Positions 45,894-55,938 of a stretch of DNA of 63,958 nucleotides are shown one piece after another (within the stretch, counting starts at the first letter, position 1; each line of letters begins with the position of its first letter). The stretch is from NCBI GenBank assembly GCA_024642205.1, contig JAHEBQ010000035.1:1-63958 (forward strand). The letters are read 5' to 3'. Origin of the DNA: Planctomycetaceae bacterium (lineage in GTDB: Bacteria > Planctomycetota > Planctomycetia > Pirellulales > Pirellulaceae). A program made the position numbers and the translations under genes. Below the pieces are notes generated by a model that saw only the letters and a list, made by a program, of their open reading frames with translations, was not told the origin of the DNA and made no database searches.

Positions 45894-48800
45894 TTATGGG
45901 TCGGAAGTCTCTTCGCTATCTTCACCAATCTGTCGGATCAATTTGTCGTAATTCTTTCGCGTTGCTTCCGCTGCATTTTTGAGGCTTTCCGCTTCCGGGA
46001 AGACTTCCGAGAGCTTCAGGATCGGGTCCATCCAGGTCTGTAAAACTCGGAATTGGTTTCGAATAATATCGAGGAAGATATTCGGAACCTTGTTGACGAC
46101 TTCGATTTTTTGCTGAGAAACTCCGGTGATGGCCGACTCAGAGGAATTCTTGATTCCTTCCCCCAGCATCGTTTTCATGTCGGCGAGTGTCGAATTGAAT
46201 TGCGAAAGTTCTGCAACCGCGTGGGCCACCTGCTGCATGGTCGCGGACTGAATCGTATTCGGTTCAGATTCCTGATCGATCAAATACCGAACGCCTTTGT
46301 CCAGTGACGAACGGATCTCGTGCAGGCCTTCGCTGAAGGTTGTCAGCTGGGCGATGACCTGTCCCAGTTGACCCTCACCCCCCGCCGCGCCGAGTAACAG
46401 GTTCCGCTGGAAGGTTCGCTTGATGTCGTTCCAGCGCTCCAGGTCTTCACCTTCGATCGAATTCATCAGGACCTGTAACTTCAACAGATTCGACTGGGCA
46501 CCGGACGTCAGGGTCTGTGCCTGGTTTTGGTAGTGGGACTTGATCAGGGTATCGAGTTCTTCCTCATTCATGATCGGCGCGATTTGCTCCGCGATCTTGT
46601 TCATGTCGCGATAGGACCCCTGGAGCTTGAACGCAGGCTCGGTCCGGAATTCATCGGCTTGGGCGGCCGAATCGATATACTCGCGATTGACATCGAGAAT
46701 CACGTTTCTGGCCACCAGTAACTTGCGCATGACGGCGACAAATTCATTGATCTCCTCGATCGAATAATTCCCTTCCAGTGTTCCCGGTTGAGCGCCCGGC
46801 TGTTGGGCCATTTTGATAATGGAGAACACATCGTTTCGCGATCTGGAATTGAGTCGGGAAAGCGTCGAATTCGACGTCAGGCAATTTTCAAGATAGCTCA
46901 ATTCAAACGACGCAGAATTGTCACCGATGACGTCGCCGAGGTTGTAGGTGTCGGCACGGGACGCCAGCATGTCCGGGATCTGGAATTTCTCGCCGCTTTC
47001 GGTATATGGATTGCCCGCCATGACAACCGCAACTTTCCGGCCCCGAAGATCGTAGGTCCGCGTTCGACCGTGGAATACGCCTTCGATCCGGCGGGTGGCA
47101 TCGCACAATGAAATGAATTTTTGCAGGAATTCCGGGTTGCAATGCTGTATGTCGTCAACATAAATCATCACGTTGTCGCCCATTTCCAGGGCCAGGTTCA
47201 GTTTTTCAACTTCTTCACGGGCACTCGCATTCGGCGCTTCCTCCGGATCCAGCGAGGTAACCTGATGCCCGATGGCTGGGCCGTTGATCTTCATGAACGT
47301 AATGCCCAGACGATTGGCAATGTACTCCATCAACGTTGTTTTGCCGTATCCTGGAGGCGAAACCAGCAACAACAAACCCATCAGGTCCGTCCGCTTGTCT
47401 TCGCCGACGACGCCGATTTGTTTGGCCAGGTTGGCACCGACCATCGGCAGGTAAGTGTCATTGATCAGCTGGTTCCGCACAAATGAAGTCAGTACGCGCG
47501 GCTTGAATTCATCGAGTCGAAGTTCCTCGCGCCGTTGGTCGATGATCGATTTCTTCAAATGCACGTAGGACTCGAACGCCGGAACGGTCTCGAACTGGAA
47601 ACGGCGCAGACGCGTCATGAAATCGTTGTAGTCCAGTCGATAGGTTTTGGCATCGACGCGGCGGTGATCGCCCAGGATTCCGGTGATTTCACGCACCGAA
47701 TCAACCCGGATTACCGTTCGTTGAGAGAACGATCCATCGGGCAGCATCGACGCGACCTCGTCAACGTACCTCAGATGGTCATCCCGGGCCGGGAAACCGC
47801 CTGGGGGGTCTTCCGCCTGTCCGGCGAATGAGGCAACCCAATCCCGCGCAATCAAGAACCGGTCTGTGGGATCAAGTTCTTCGTTGATGACGGTCGCTTC
47901 AAAGTCCTTTTGAACCGACTTCTTTTCCAGGAATTGCAGGAACGCGTCGCCCAATTCCCGAGCCTGACCACTGCAAACAAATTCGGATTGTGACGATAGT
48001 TGATCGAACAGGTAGTTGGCGGCTTCGGAAGCAAACGCGGAATCACTGACGCCCTGGCTCAGGACGAGCCGGTCGATTTCATGGGCAAGTTGGCTGATGT
48101 ATTTCTGGCGGTCAGCGATTTCGCCAAACAGCTTCCGCGCCGTGCCGAGACTCCTCAGTTTTCCTGTCCATTTGTGCTGCGTTTTCTCGTTTTCACAGCC
48201 GAGCGCAAACCAGAATACATTGGCCAAGGCCCGGGCCCGGGTTGAATATTTCAGCAGGTCCAACCCGGCATCCAATTCCAGCAGTTGACGCAGGATCAAA
48301 GTCGCGTCGTGATCGTGAACGCCCTTGACATACCCCTCCGTGTATCGAGGCGACATGAACAGCTGAACCGTCTCCAGTAAAGCCTCATCGGATTGCGCCA
48401 GCAGTTCGACTGTTGTAGGGCCGTTGTTTCTGCCTTTCTCGTTTTTCCCGGCAGAAGGCCATGTGCTCGTTCCTGTCTTGGCAGAAGTCAGGATCAAGTA
48501 AGCAAGATACTCGGCACGGTAGACGTCGGCATTCTCCGAAACGACCGGTTGATCCCAAACCGCTTTCGTCGCATCCAGGGCATCGTTCCGAACAGGTTCA
48601 AAATAGTTGGTGCCACTCAGGTGAAAGAACATCTCACGGTTCTTAATCACTGTTGTCAGATCCAACGGCTGGGTGTTAACCGAGAATTTATGTTTGCCAA
48701 ACTGAATGATGTTCTGACCATCGACAAACAACTCCTGCTTGTCCCGCAATTGGCGGACCGTGTCCTCGCGAATGGTCTTCATCCGGCTTTGAACGTCGTC

Positions 48801-51287
48801 GACCTTGACGGACTCACCCAGGCCATCCAGTTTTTCGACAATGTCGCGGACTTTGTCAATCATCAGATCCGAGGCGAAATAGCTGTTGATTTCCTCGACC
48901 GATTCAAAATTCGACACTCTCGACCGAATCCCCTTGAGGATGCGGTCTGCCGCATTCATCAGTGCGGTCGCCCGCTTGTTTCGGGCTTCGACGAGTTGGA
49001 GTTTTCTGGTGTCGAAAGCGGCATAAATCTCTTCGCGCTTTTCGGCCAGCTGGACAATGAACTCGTCGAATTCGGCAAATTTGCCTTCCAATTCCTCGAC
49101 TTGAACCATCATCTTGGTCAGATACTCATCGCAACGGTCTGGCGAATCGCAAACGTCGAGGTAGTTCACGACGGCCTGGCTGACCAGTTTCAGCTGCGAA
49201 TTGAACTCCGCGGCGCCTTCCACTGCCATCAAGGCCTGCGACTTTTTCTTCAGTCCGGCGCGCGTTTGATTCAAGTTGGAATAAATCGCAGAAATGTTGT
49301 CGATAATCCGTGTTCGTTGAGTCGCGTCGTCGATTTTCAGGTTGCTGACGATTTCGATCAGCATCTCAAGCTCTTTTGCGCCGTTGGCGATCTGCTCATC
49401 CAGTGCTTTCGCCTGGACACCGGTTTTCAGCGAGTCGATATCATTTCGCTGGCTCTCGACTCGTTCGGCATACGGGGCAAGCGAGTCTTCTTTGAGCAGG
49501 AACTCGACGCAGCGAAAGGAAAGTCGATCGGCGTTTTCGGCGACCTTGTTTTCGAGTTCTTCGACTGCTCCCAGGTCGACATACTTGAGCTCTTTGAGCG
49601 AAATGACCTGTCCGCGGACCGTGCGCAGGTCAGCCAGCGCGCGGACAAAGTCGTCGATGTGCTTGAAATACTTGCTGGTCGCCTGGATCAGCGCGTCGCG
49701 GGCCGCTTTGGACGTGGTGGCGAACTGTTCTGCCGTGTTCTTGCGGACACGGACGACTTTGTCGAATTCGTCGACCGCCGCAGTTGCGGCATCACGAATG
49801 TCCTTCAGCGGTTTGGCAAGGTTGAAGGTCTGATCTTCTTTGAGCCAAAAATAGGAGTCGATGATGTCGGTAGATTTCTTCACCAGGTCGACGTACAGGT
49901 TGGCGTACGAATCATCCTGGCCGATCAGGTTGATGACTTCATGTGATTCGGCCATCGCGCGAACAATGTCCCGGTTGCCGATCTTGTAGATGTAGGAATC
50001 CTGCTGTTCACCGATCTGGTAATCTTCACCGACGTATGGCGTCTGCCAGATCTGCATGGCATGGTGTTTCTGAGGAGTTTCATCGGATTTGAAGTAGATC
50101 AGGTTGCCGTTGTCAAAGATGGAAAATCCATTGCAGACAATTGGCGTCGCCACCTCCTGCTCGATCATGTTGTAGGAAAGCAAAACGTAGTGCCCTGACG
50201 TCTGATTATAAAAAACGTACAGGTAGTCTTCGCCATTGGTTGAGGGGATTCTCCGTTCGAACTTGAGGTTCGAGATATTGCTTTCGAAAGTCTTGTAAAT
50301 GCCGGATTGCAGGTAATAGCCGTTGGAGAAAATCAGGCCGTGATCTTCGGGCAACTGCACGCAGGCGTCGGCGATTGCATCCAGGCGACGGGCGGTCTGT
50401 GTTTTCTCGTTGAAGACCAGATGCCGAAAGGCAGTTTCCTTGAACGGCTTGATCTTCAACAGGATAATGTTGCCCACGATCGCGTAGAAAATCTCGGCGT
50501 CATCGAGCGACTGGTCAGCATCATCGACCGGCTCGGCATAGATGCCGGAACCGTCGTCGGTATTGTCCTCGATTTTGATTGTCAGGTCGCCGCCGACGGT
50601 TTCCACGAACACTCGATCCTCGATCGAGATATGTGGATGTTCACCGTCCCGGTGGAGATCGCGATGGGTCCGGATCCACTGGAAATCGTGCTGTGGTGGA
50701 AGCTTGACTTCATGGTCGCTTCGGTTGTCGATGTAACGGAGTTTTCCCCCGTTGATCAGAAACTTGAACGACTTGGTATCATCAACCGTTTTTCCGACCT
50801 GGAAAACCATGTACAGGTGCGGGCCGGAGATATGGAATTTCTGAAACCGGGTGTCTTTGTAGTATTTGTACAAAGAGAAAAACTCCTGCTCGAACAGACC
50901 GTCCCTGATCAAATCCAGCGGTCGTTCATGCATCGTACCATCGGAGAATTCGTAGACGCCAAATACGTCGTCGAGTTCCGTAACGGTTTTCAGGCCCATG
51001 TGGACGTTGAAGCCGAAGATGAACTGATGGCCCACCGGAACAATGTCCTGCGCGATGCAGTTATGCGAAGTGGTAATCCGCTGGGTCGCGATCAACTCGG
51101 TTGGGATCGACCCGAAGACCTGTCGCCGCTCGTCGTTCAGCGAGTTGATTCGTTCCCTCAAATCCCCGCTGTAAGTGCGCAGGCGATTTTGAATGATCTC
51201 GTACGTTCCACGTTCCAATTGTGGCTCGTTCGCTTGCGCGGCAGCAGCGCGGTCATTCGTTTCGGGTTTTTCGGGAACGTTCGACAT
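45894..51287 (-). CDS. Giant AAA+ ATPase, annotated 'DNA repair ATPase' in relatives
   Basis: The product is 1797 residues. Residues about 40-470 are beta-rich, consistent with a propeller-like N-domain (family DUF3686, from recall). A long coiled-coil region follows (about 480-850, ELEMLIEIVSNLKIDDATQRT, QLVEARNKRATALMNAADR). The AAA+ core is near 1290-1470: Walker A SPPGYGKTT (about 1310), Walker B VMIYVDDIQHC (about 1374) and MAGNPYTESGEKF (about 1420), similar to MoxR-type ATPases. The last 300 residues are again helical. Relatives carry the name DNA repair ATPase, though evidence for repair is thin. It is last in a cassette with YqiJ-like and flotillin genes, so a membrane-remodelling role is more likely. 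Confidence 0.9.
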   Translation of the reverse strand: MSNVPEKPETNDRAAAAQANEPQLERGTYEIIQNRLRTYSGDLRERINSLNDERRQVFGSIPTELIATQRITTSHNCIAQDIVPVGHQFIFGFNVHMGLKTVTELDDVFGVYEFSDGTMHERPLDLIRDGLFEQEFFSLYKYYKDTRFQKFHISGPHLYMVFQVGKTVDDTKSFKFLINGGKLRYIDNRSDHEVKLPPQHDFQWIRTHRDLHRDGEHPHISIEDRVFVETVGGDLTIKIEDNTDDGSGIYAEPVDDADQSLDDAEIFYAIVGNIILLKIKPFKETAFRHLVFNEKTQTARRLDAIADACVQLPEDHGLIFSNGYYLQSGIYKTFESNISNLKFERRIPSTNGEDYLYVFYNQTSGHYVLLSYNMIEQEVATPIVCNGFSIFDNGNLIYFKSDETPQKHHAMQIWQTPYVGEDYQIGEQQDSYIYKIGNRDIVRAMAESHEVINLIGQDDSYANLYVDLVKKSTDIIDSYFWLKEDQTFNLAKPLKDIRDAATAAVDEFDKVVRVRKNTAEQFATTSKAARDALIQATSKYFKHIDDFVRALADLRTVRGQVISLKELKYVDLGAVEELENKVAENADRLSFRCVEFLLKEDSLAPYAERVESQRNDIDSLKTGVQAKALDEQIANGAKELEMLIEIVSNLKIDDATQRTRIIDNISAIYSNLNQTRAGLKKKSQALMAVEGAAEFNSQLKLVSQAVVNYLDVCDSPDRCDEYLTKMMVQVEELEGKFAEFDEFIVQLAEKREEIYAAFDTRKLQLVEARNKRATALMNAADRILKGIRSRVSNFESVEEINSYFASDLMIDKVRDIVEKLDGLGESVKVDDVQSRMKTIREDTVRQLRDKQELFVDGQNIIQFGKHKFSVNTQPLDLTTVIKNREMFFHLSGTNYFEPVRNDALDATKAVWDQPVVSENADVYRAEYLAYLILTSAKTGTSTWPSAGKNEKGRNNGPTTVELLAQSDEALLETVQLFMSPRYTEGYVKGVHDHDATLILRQLLELDAGLDLLKYSTRARALANVFWFALGCENEKTQHKWTGKLRSLGTARKLFGEIADRQKYISQLAHEIDRLVLSQGVSDSAFASEAANYLFDQLSSQSEFVCSGQARELGDAFLQFLEKKSVQKDFEATVINEELDPTDRFLIARDWVASFAGQAEDPPGGFPARDDHLRYVDEVASMLPDGSFSQRTVIRVDSVREITGILGDHRRVDAKTYRLDYNDFMTRLRRFQFETVPAFESYVHLKKSIIDQRREELRLDEFKPRVLTSFVRNQLINDTYLPMVGANLAKQIGVVGEDKRTDLMGLLLLVSPPGYGKTTLMEYIANRLGITFMKINGPAIGHQVTSLDPEEAPNASAREEVEKLNLALEMGDNVMIYVDDIQHCNPEFLQKFISLCDATRRIEGVFHGRTRTYDLRGRKVAVVMAGNPYTESGEKFQIPDMLASRADTYNLGDVIGDNSASFELSYLENCLTSNSTLSRLNSRSRNDVFSIIKMAQQPGAQPGTLEGNYSIEEINEFVAVMRKLLVARNVILDVNREYIDSAAQADEFRTEPAFKLQGSYRDMNKIAEQIAPIMNEEELDTLIKSHYQNQAQTLTSGAQSNLLKLQVLMNSIEGEDLERWNDIKRTFQRNLLLGAAGGEGQLGQVIAQLTTFSEGLHEIRSSLDKGVRYLIDQESEPNTIQSATMQQVAHAVAELSQFNSTLADMKTMLGEGIKNSSESAITGVSQQKIEVVNKVPNIFLDIIRNQFRVLQTWMDPILKLSEVFPEAESLKNAAEATRKNYDKLIRQIGEDSEETSDP

Positions 51288-51332
51288 GAATCAATGCGGA
51301 ATTCGGAATGCGGAAAGTGTTCGACGGGCGAC

Positions 51333-51395
51333 CCACGGAGTGAAGTCGGATTGCGGCGGTTCAGTCCATGAGGCTGCCCCTGTCCACGGAGTGAA
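51333..51395. repeat. 12-bp direct repeat between ATPase and flotillin genes
   Basis: CCACGGAGTGAA occurs at 51333-51344 and again at 51384-51395. Just before, AATGCGGA occurs twice within 51296-51316. The spacer between the ATPase and flotillin genes (136 bp) is thus repetitive, unlike the tight spacing between flotillin and yqiJ. It could be a small repeat insertion or a regulatory leader. Confidence 0.5.
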
Positions 51396-51423
51396 CGGCC
51401 GGGGAAGCCAAGCGGGCAACCGT

Positions 51424-53448
51424 TTATCCCGCAGAAACGGCCTGGATCACCTGGCCTGCATTTTGCGTTGCGACGCCAGCGCGGGTGGCGGCACCCATCA
51501 TCGCTTGCAGTCGACCCAAAACTTCGGTATCGCTGGTCAATCCCATCATTTGTCCAATCAACGCGGCGACAGAAAGGTTCTTCATGTCTTCCGACGACAC
51601 GCCGAACATGTCGACATACCGTTCGATTTCGGCTTTGAATTGGGCCGGATCGCCTGTGAAGAAAGTGTCCTTGACATCCGTCAGGACTTTGCTGTTTCCG
51701 ACCAAACGATCAACCTGTTTGCCCGCGGTAATCGAGTTGACGATACTGTCAAAGAACTTGGCGTCGCCACCGACGATGTCTATATTGGCGCTTTTGAGTG
51801 ACTGACCGATCATACTCGCTTGCGCTTCCGCGATTTGACGTTGGGCGTCGATGCCGGCGATCTCGACATCCTTTTCCTTGTGAAGTTTGAGTTTGAACTC
51901 TTCGTGCTCTTTGCCGACCCCGTCGAACAGCTTCATCGCTTCGGCCTTCTGGGTAATACCTTTGGCGTCGGCTTCGAATTTCAGCTCAATCACTTTGGCT
52001 TCGGCCGTTCCTTCTTTTTCGAGTGCAACCGCTTTTTGAAGCGTTACCTGGGCTTCCGCCAAACCAATCGCTGCAGATTCGGCTTGAAGTGCTTCGGCCA
52101 GCATCTTCTTGGCATCGGTTTGTTTTTCGGCGGCCGAGCGATTGGCTTCCGCCGTGACGACGATGGTCTGGGCCTGCAGTTCGGCAGCCTGTTTTTCGGC
52201 TTCCGCTTGCTTGACTTCCTTGACCAGTTGCTGCTGGGCCAACTCTTCGGCCGCGGTAATGGCGACCTGTTTTTTCCGATCGGCAGCGGCGAATTCCCGA
52301 GTGTCCTTGATTTTCTCTTCTTCTTCAACGACGGTTCGCTCGACCATGACGCGTTCCTTGATCACGTCCTGGATGTTTTTCTTTTCGATTTCGATTGCTT
52401 TTTCTTTTTCGATTTCGGCCAGCGTCACGACGCGCAGACGTTCGGCAATTTCCAGTCCCCGGTCTTTTTCCACGCGTTCGGTTTCTACGGCATCGGTTCG
52501 CTCCTTGCTTTTGGCCGCGACGATCACTGCCCGCAAGCGGTTTTCTTCGGCGATCGCGATTTCTTCGTCGGCTGAAATTCGAGCCAATTCCGAGCGTTGA
52601 CGCTCCTGTTCCTGTACGACCGCAGCCTCGGCTTCCTGGCGAGCCGTGATTTCTGCGATCTCCCGTTCCTGTTTCTCTTCTGCGTCGACTTGTTGTCGTT
52701 CAAGTGCCAGGATGGCTTCTCGGGCCTCGACATCCTGTTTTTTGATCGTCATTTCCTTTTCACGAGTGATCTGGTTTGCCAACGTGACTTCCTTGGCGGT
52801 CAACTCGGTGATCTTCTTAATCCCTTCAGCATCGAGGACGTTATTGGGGTTCAGTTTCTCCAGGTCGGTTTGTTCCAGGTAATCGATTGCGGCATCGTCG
52901 AGCACGTAACCGTTGAGATCCGTGCCGATGATGCGGAGGATTTGCTCACGGAATTCTTCGCGGGAATTGTACAATTCCACAAAATCGAACTGTTTTCCGA
53001 CGGTCTTCAGCGCTTCGGAGAATTTCGGTTCGAACACGGTTCGCAAAGCGATTTCATCCGAGGCTCGGGCACACCCCAGGAACTGCGCCACACGTTTGAC
53101 GTCCTCGGTTTCCTTGTTGACGCGAACGAAGAACGCGACCTTGATGTCGGCACGGATGTTGTCTTTGCAAATCAATCCGTCTTCACCGCTGCGATCAATT
53201 TCGATTCGCTTAACCGAAATATCCATGGATTCGACAATGTGCAGGATCGGAATTACAACATCACGATCAAAACTGACTTTTGTTCCGCCCATGCCATTTC
53301 GAATAATCGCAGATCCTTGCGGGACCTTGCGAAGGCACTTGATCATCAATGCCGCAATTCCACCGCCGATGATGATCAAGCCGAGAACGACCCAGAAAAC
53401 CAGCCAATATAACGCGCTGCCTTGAGCAATGAACAGGATGTTATCCAT
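51424..53448 (-). CDS. Flotillin / SPFH-domain membrane protein (YqiK-like)
   Basis: The product is 674 residues. One membrane hairpin or helix is at about 10-38 (LYWLVFWVVLGLIIIGGGIAALMI). The SPFH/band-7 domain follows at about 45-230 (AIIRNGMGGTKVSFDRDVVIPILHIVESMDISVKRIEIDRSGEDGL). A long Glu/Ala-rich coiled coil (about 230-500) then leads to the flotillin C-domain, with family blocks near KLFDGVGKEHEEFKLKL and DIVGGDAKFFDSIVNSITAGKQVDRLV. It forms large ring- or lattice-like membrane scaffolds in known cases. It overlaps yqiJ by 8 bp and lies 136 bp before the giant ATPase. E. coli has yqiJ-yqiK in the same order but no such ATPase. Confidence 0.93.
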   Translation of the reverse strand: MDNILFIAQGSALYWLVFWVVLGLIIIGGGIAALMIKCLRKVPQGSAIIRNGMGGTKVSFDRDVVIPILHIVESMDISVKRIEIDRSGEDGLICKDNIRADIKVAFFVRVNKETEDVKRVAQFLGCARASDEIALRTVFEPKFSEALKTVGKQFDFVELYNSREEFREQILRIIGTDLNGYVLDDAAIDYLEQTDLEKLNPNNVLDAEGIKKITELTAKEVTLANQITREKEMTIKKQDVEAREAILALERQQVDAEEKQEREIAEITARQEAEAAVVQEQERQRSELARISADEEIAIAEENRLRAVIVAAKSKERTDAVETERVEKDRGLEIAERLRVVTLAEIEKEKAIEIEKKNIQDVIKERVMVERTVVEEEEKIKDTREFAAADRKKQVAITAAEELAQQQLVKEVKQAEAEKQAAELQAQTIVVTAEANRSAAEKQTDAKKMLAEALQAESAAIGLAEAQVTLQKAVALEKEGTAEAKVIELKFEADAKGITQKAEAMKLFDGVGKEHEEFKLKLHKEKDVEIAGIDAQRQIAEAQASMIGQSLKSANIDIVGGDAKFFDSIVNSITAGKQVDRLVGNSKVLTDVKDTFFTGDPAQFKAEIERYVDMFGVSSEDMKNLSVAALIGQMMGLTSDTEVLGRLQAMMGAATRAGVATQNAGQVIQAVSAG

Positions 53449-54184
53449 TTACCTTCTTCTCCCACTTGGTGAGTTCAACCAAAAATGTACCGTTTGAATT
53501 GTCATAGGAAATGATCTTCGCTGCGTCGCCTTTGGCCAGTTTTTCACCTGGACGCGCCCGAACATTGATTGTCATTTCCGGTTCGTCGTTTTGTCTGATT
53601 TCCATCTGTCCAAATTTCTCAGTCACTTCGCTGGTCGTGACCCGACCGACTCGTCCGTGCATTTCTTCACGCGTCCGGTTTTCCGGAGGTGGTTTCTTGA
53701 ATATCAGTGCGAACGGAATCATGGTGAATCGGGTTAATATCAGGCTGGTCGCGATGTTTGGAATCAACCACGACATCGAGATCCAGAACTTCTGATCCAT
53801 GTTGAACTGGTGGTTGGTTACGAAAGTAGCAATCCAGAGAAACAGGATGAAAAAAGTGCCGATAATCACGATCGGGACTTCGCCGAGGTAAAAGAATTCA
53901 AATACCGTGCGAAGAAAACCATCATTCCCGGTCGTACTGCTCCCCCCGCCAAACGATGTTGCCGGAGCTCCATCGACTCCCGCGTGCGCATCGAGTCCGA
54001 CGTCAGCGTCGAGTCCAACATCGAGATCAAGGTTGATATCAGGATTGACATCCAGGTCAAAATCGAAATTGTCCATTCCAAATACGCCTATCATGACCAT
54101 CAACCAGTACAACAAGATCATGATCATGAGCGTTGTGGCTGGCAGATTGACGTAGTTAACGCATTCCTGAAAAAATTCGATCAT
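53441..54184 (-). CDS. YqiJ/NfeD-like OB-fold membrane protein
   Basis: The product is 247 residues. N-terminal membrane helix at about 15-35, then an Asp-rich low-complexity loop (NFDFDLDVNPDINLDLDVGLDADVG), two further helices (VPIVIIGTFFILFLWIATFV, SWLIPNIATSLILTRFT), and a C-terminal OB-fold (about 165-247, GRVGRVTTSEVTEKFGQMEI, VRARPGEKLAKGDAAKIISYD). This is the layout of YqiJ/NfeD proteins that accompany flotillins. Its stop overlaps the flotillin start. The Asp-rich loop is odd for the family and may bind cations or bind a basic partner. Confidence 0.86.
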   Translation of the reverse strand: MIEFFQECVNYVNLPATTLMIMILLYWLMVMIGVFGMDNFDFDLDVNPDINLDLDVGLDADVGLDAHAGVDGAPATSFGGGSSTTGNDGFLRTVFEFFYLGEVPIVIIGTFFILFLWIATFVTNHQFNMDQKFWISMSWLIPNIATSLILTRFTMIPFALIFKKPPPENRTREEMHGRVGRVTTSEVTEKFGQMEIRQNDEPEMTINVRARPGEKLAKGDAAKIISYDNSNGTFLVELTKWEKKVNG

Positions 54185-54605
54185 TGTAAATTATCCGATT
54201 GTAATCTCCGTGATTACTGCCGTCACAACCGACTTGTCCCGCGCGCGGAACGATGTATGCGTACCGATTGCGCACTGGTTTCGCCGGTTCAGGGACGAGG
54301 TAAAACTTAGGTCACGCTTAAGAAGGAGGTTGGCAAACACGAAAAAATGATATTCTGGAGTCGAGGCTCGGTTGAAAGCTGGGTTTTTTCAATGTTTTTG
54401 CCGCTTTTGGGGGTGTTACATTTTCGCCCTCTATTCGCCGATCAAACGAAAATCTTGGGTGAATTCGAAGGAAACCACGTTCGATTTTCCTGACCATCGA
54501 GATCGATTCCACGTGTTGGCGAACCTGTTTGTCCAGGGCGTGTCGGTTAGACCGTGTCGAATTTTCATTGTGAAACCACCGTGCCAGCATCGGAACCTTG
54601 AATAA
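54185..54605. other. Divergent intergenic region, promoters expected
   Basis: This 421-bp stretch lies between the minus-strand yqiJ/flotillin/ATPase cassette and the plus-strand MFS gene. It should hold both promoters. Pairs of -35/-10-like boxes cannot be assigned with confidence, and no operator palindrome stands out. Confidence 0.4.
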
Positions 54606-55823
54606 ATGGTTCGTTCAATCGCCAACGCTTACCGGGACGCGTACGGTGGACTTTCAAGAGAAGTCTGGGCTCTCTCGGTCGCCTTGTTTGTCAATCGGTG
54701 CGGCAGTATGGTCCTGGCGTTTCTGACGCTCTACCTGACTCAAAAGCTCGGTTTTACCATGCTTGAGGCAGGTTCGATTTTCAGCGTTTTCGGGCTTGGT
54801 TCAATCACGGGGTCCTTTCTCGGCGGCAAGTTGGTTAGGTCGGTGGGCGCAGTACGCATCCAGATTGTCGCGTTATTTGCCGCGGTCCCCGTGTTCCTGT
54901 TGATTCCCTGGTTTGAATCATGGCCGGGCGTAGCAGCCAGTATGTTTCTTCTGAGCTTGTTCACCGAGTCGGTCCGACCCGCAAACAACGTTGCCGTGAC
55001 TCAGTTTGCGGAGCGGCAGCTACAAACACGAGCGTTTGGTCTCCAGCGAATGGCAGTCAACCTCGGATTCTCGATTGGTCCGGCGATCGGCGGGATGTTA
55101 GCAGAGATTGATTTCGTGTGGTTGTTTGTCGTAGATGGAATCTCAACGGGGTTGGCGGGCCTGTTTCTGTATTGGTTTTTTGGATTTCGGCGATATGCCA
55201 AGCGGGGCGATACGGCCAGACAGCAAAAACAGGCCGAACAGGATCACGGTGACGGCTCTCCGTTACACGACTGGCAGTTTCTGTTTTTCATGTTCGTCGT
55301 ATTTGCCGTTTCCGTCGTTTTTCTTCAGTTTCACGCGACCTACCCCAAGTACATGAACGACCAATACTCACTGTCAAAACCACAGATCGGCTTGTTGTTT
55401 TCGGTCAATACCGTACTGATTGTCGTTCTTGAGATGTTGATTGTAAATTTTGTTCGGAGGTTTTCGTTGCTTCGAACCATCGGTTGGGGGTGTCTGCTCG
55501 CCTGTATTGGCTTTGGAATTCTGCCCGCCAGTCAGGCAGCCTGGTTTGCCGTGTTTTCAATGATAGTTATCACGCTGGGTGAAATGTTCATGTTCCCCTT
55601 GGCAACCGGATTTGCTGCCCGACGAAGTGCCGGGCGCGATCAGGGCAGCTATATGGGTTGGTACGCCATGACGTTTTCATTTGCCAGCGTGGTCGCGCCA
55701 TTGATCGGAACAGCGGTGTATGAAATTGATCGCGACCTGCTCTGGCACGCCAGCCTGTGGGTCGGCTGTTTTTCCGTCGGTAGCCTCTATTGGTTGGCAT
55801 CCAGGGTCGAGTTGGATGATTAA
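54606..55823 (+). CDS. MFS transporter
   Basis: The product is 405 residues with about 12 membrane helices. The helix 2-3 loop is present as GSFLGGKLVRSVGAVRIQI, and the N-half helices are typical of drug or metabolite exporters (LSVALFVNRCGSMVLAFLTLYLTQKLGF, GLQRMAVNLGFSIGPAIGGMLAE). A hydrophilic loop of about 30 residues separates the halves. The substrate cannot be predicted. It is monocistronic and divergent from the yqiJ cassette. Confidence 0.92.
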   Translation: MVRSIANAYRDAYGGLSREVWALSVALFVNRCGSMVLAFLTLYLTQKLGFTMLEAGSIFSVFGLGSITGSFLGGKLVRSVGAVRIQIVALFAAVPVFLLIPWFESWPGVAASMFLLSLFTESVRPANNVAVTQFAERQLQTRAFGLQRMAVNLGFSIGPAIGGMLAEIDFVWLFVVDGISTGLAGLFLYWFFGFRRYAKRGDTARQQKQAEQDHGDGSPLHDWQFLFFMFVVFAVSVVFLQFHATYPKYMNDQYSLSKPQIGLLFSVNTVLIVVLEMLIVNFVRRFSLLRTIGWGCLLACIGFGILPASQAAWFAVFSMIVITLGEMFMFPLATGFAARRSAGRDQGSYMGWYAMTFSFASVVAPLIGTAVYEIDRDLLWHASLWVGCFSVGSLYWLASRVELDD

Positions 55824-55938
55824 GTTGTGCGAATAGGTTGACTCGATCTACCAGCTACCAGTCGTCTGAAAACGGGATCCGGGCGGTGTCAAAATGGCGC
55901 TATGGAAAAGCGGTGAAGCATAGTGGTACCCGGCAACA

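Noticed and set aside
48393..49946. Plus-strand 517-codon opening inside the giant ATPase gene
   Set aside because: It is exactly antisense to the ATPase coiled-coil region, has Phe/Leu/Val-rich shadow composition and no ribosome site or domain.
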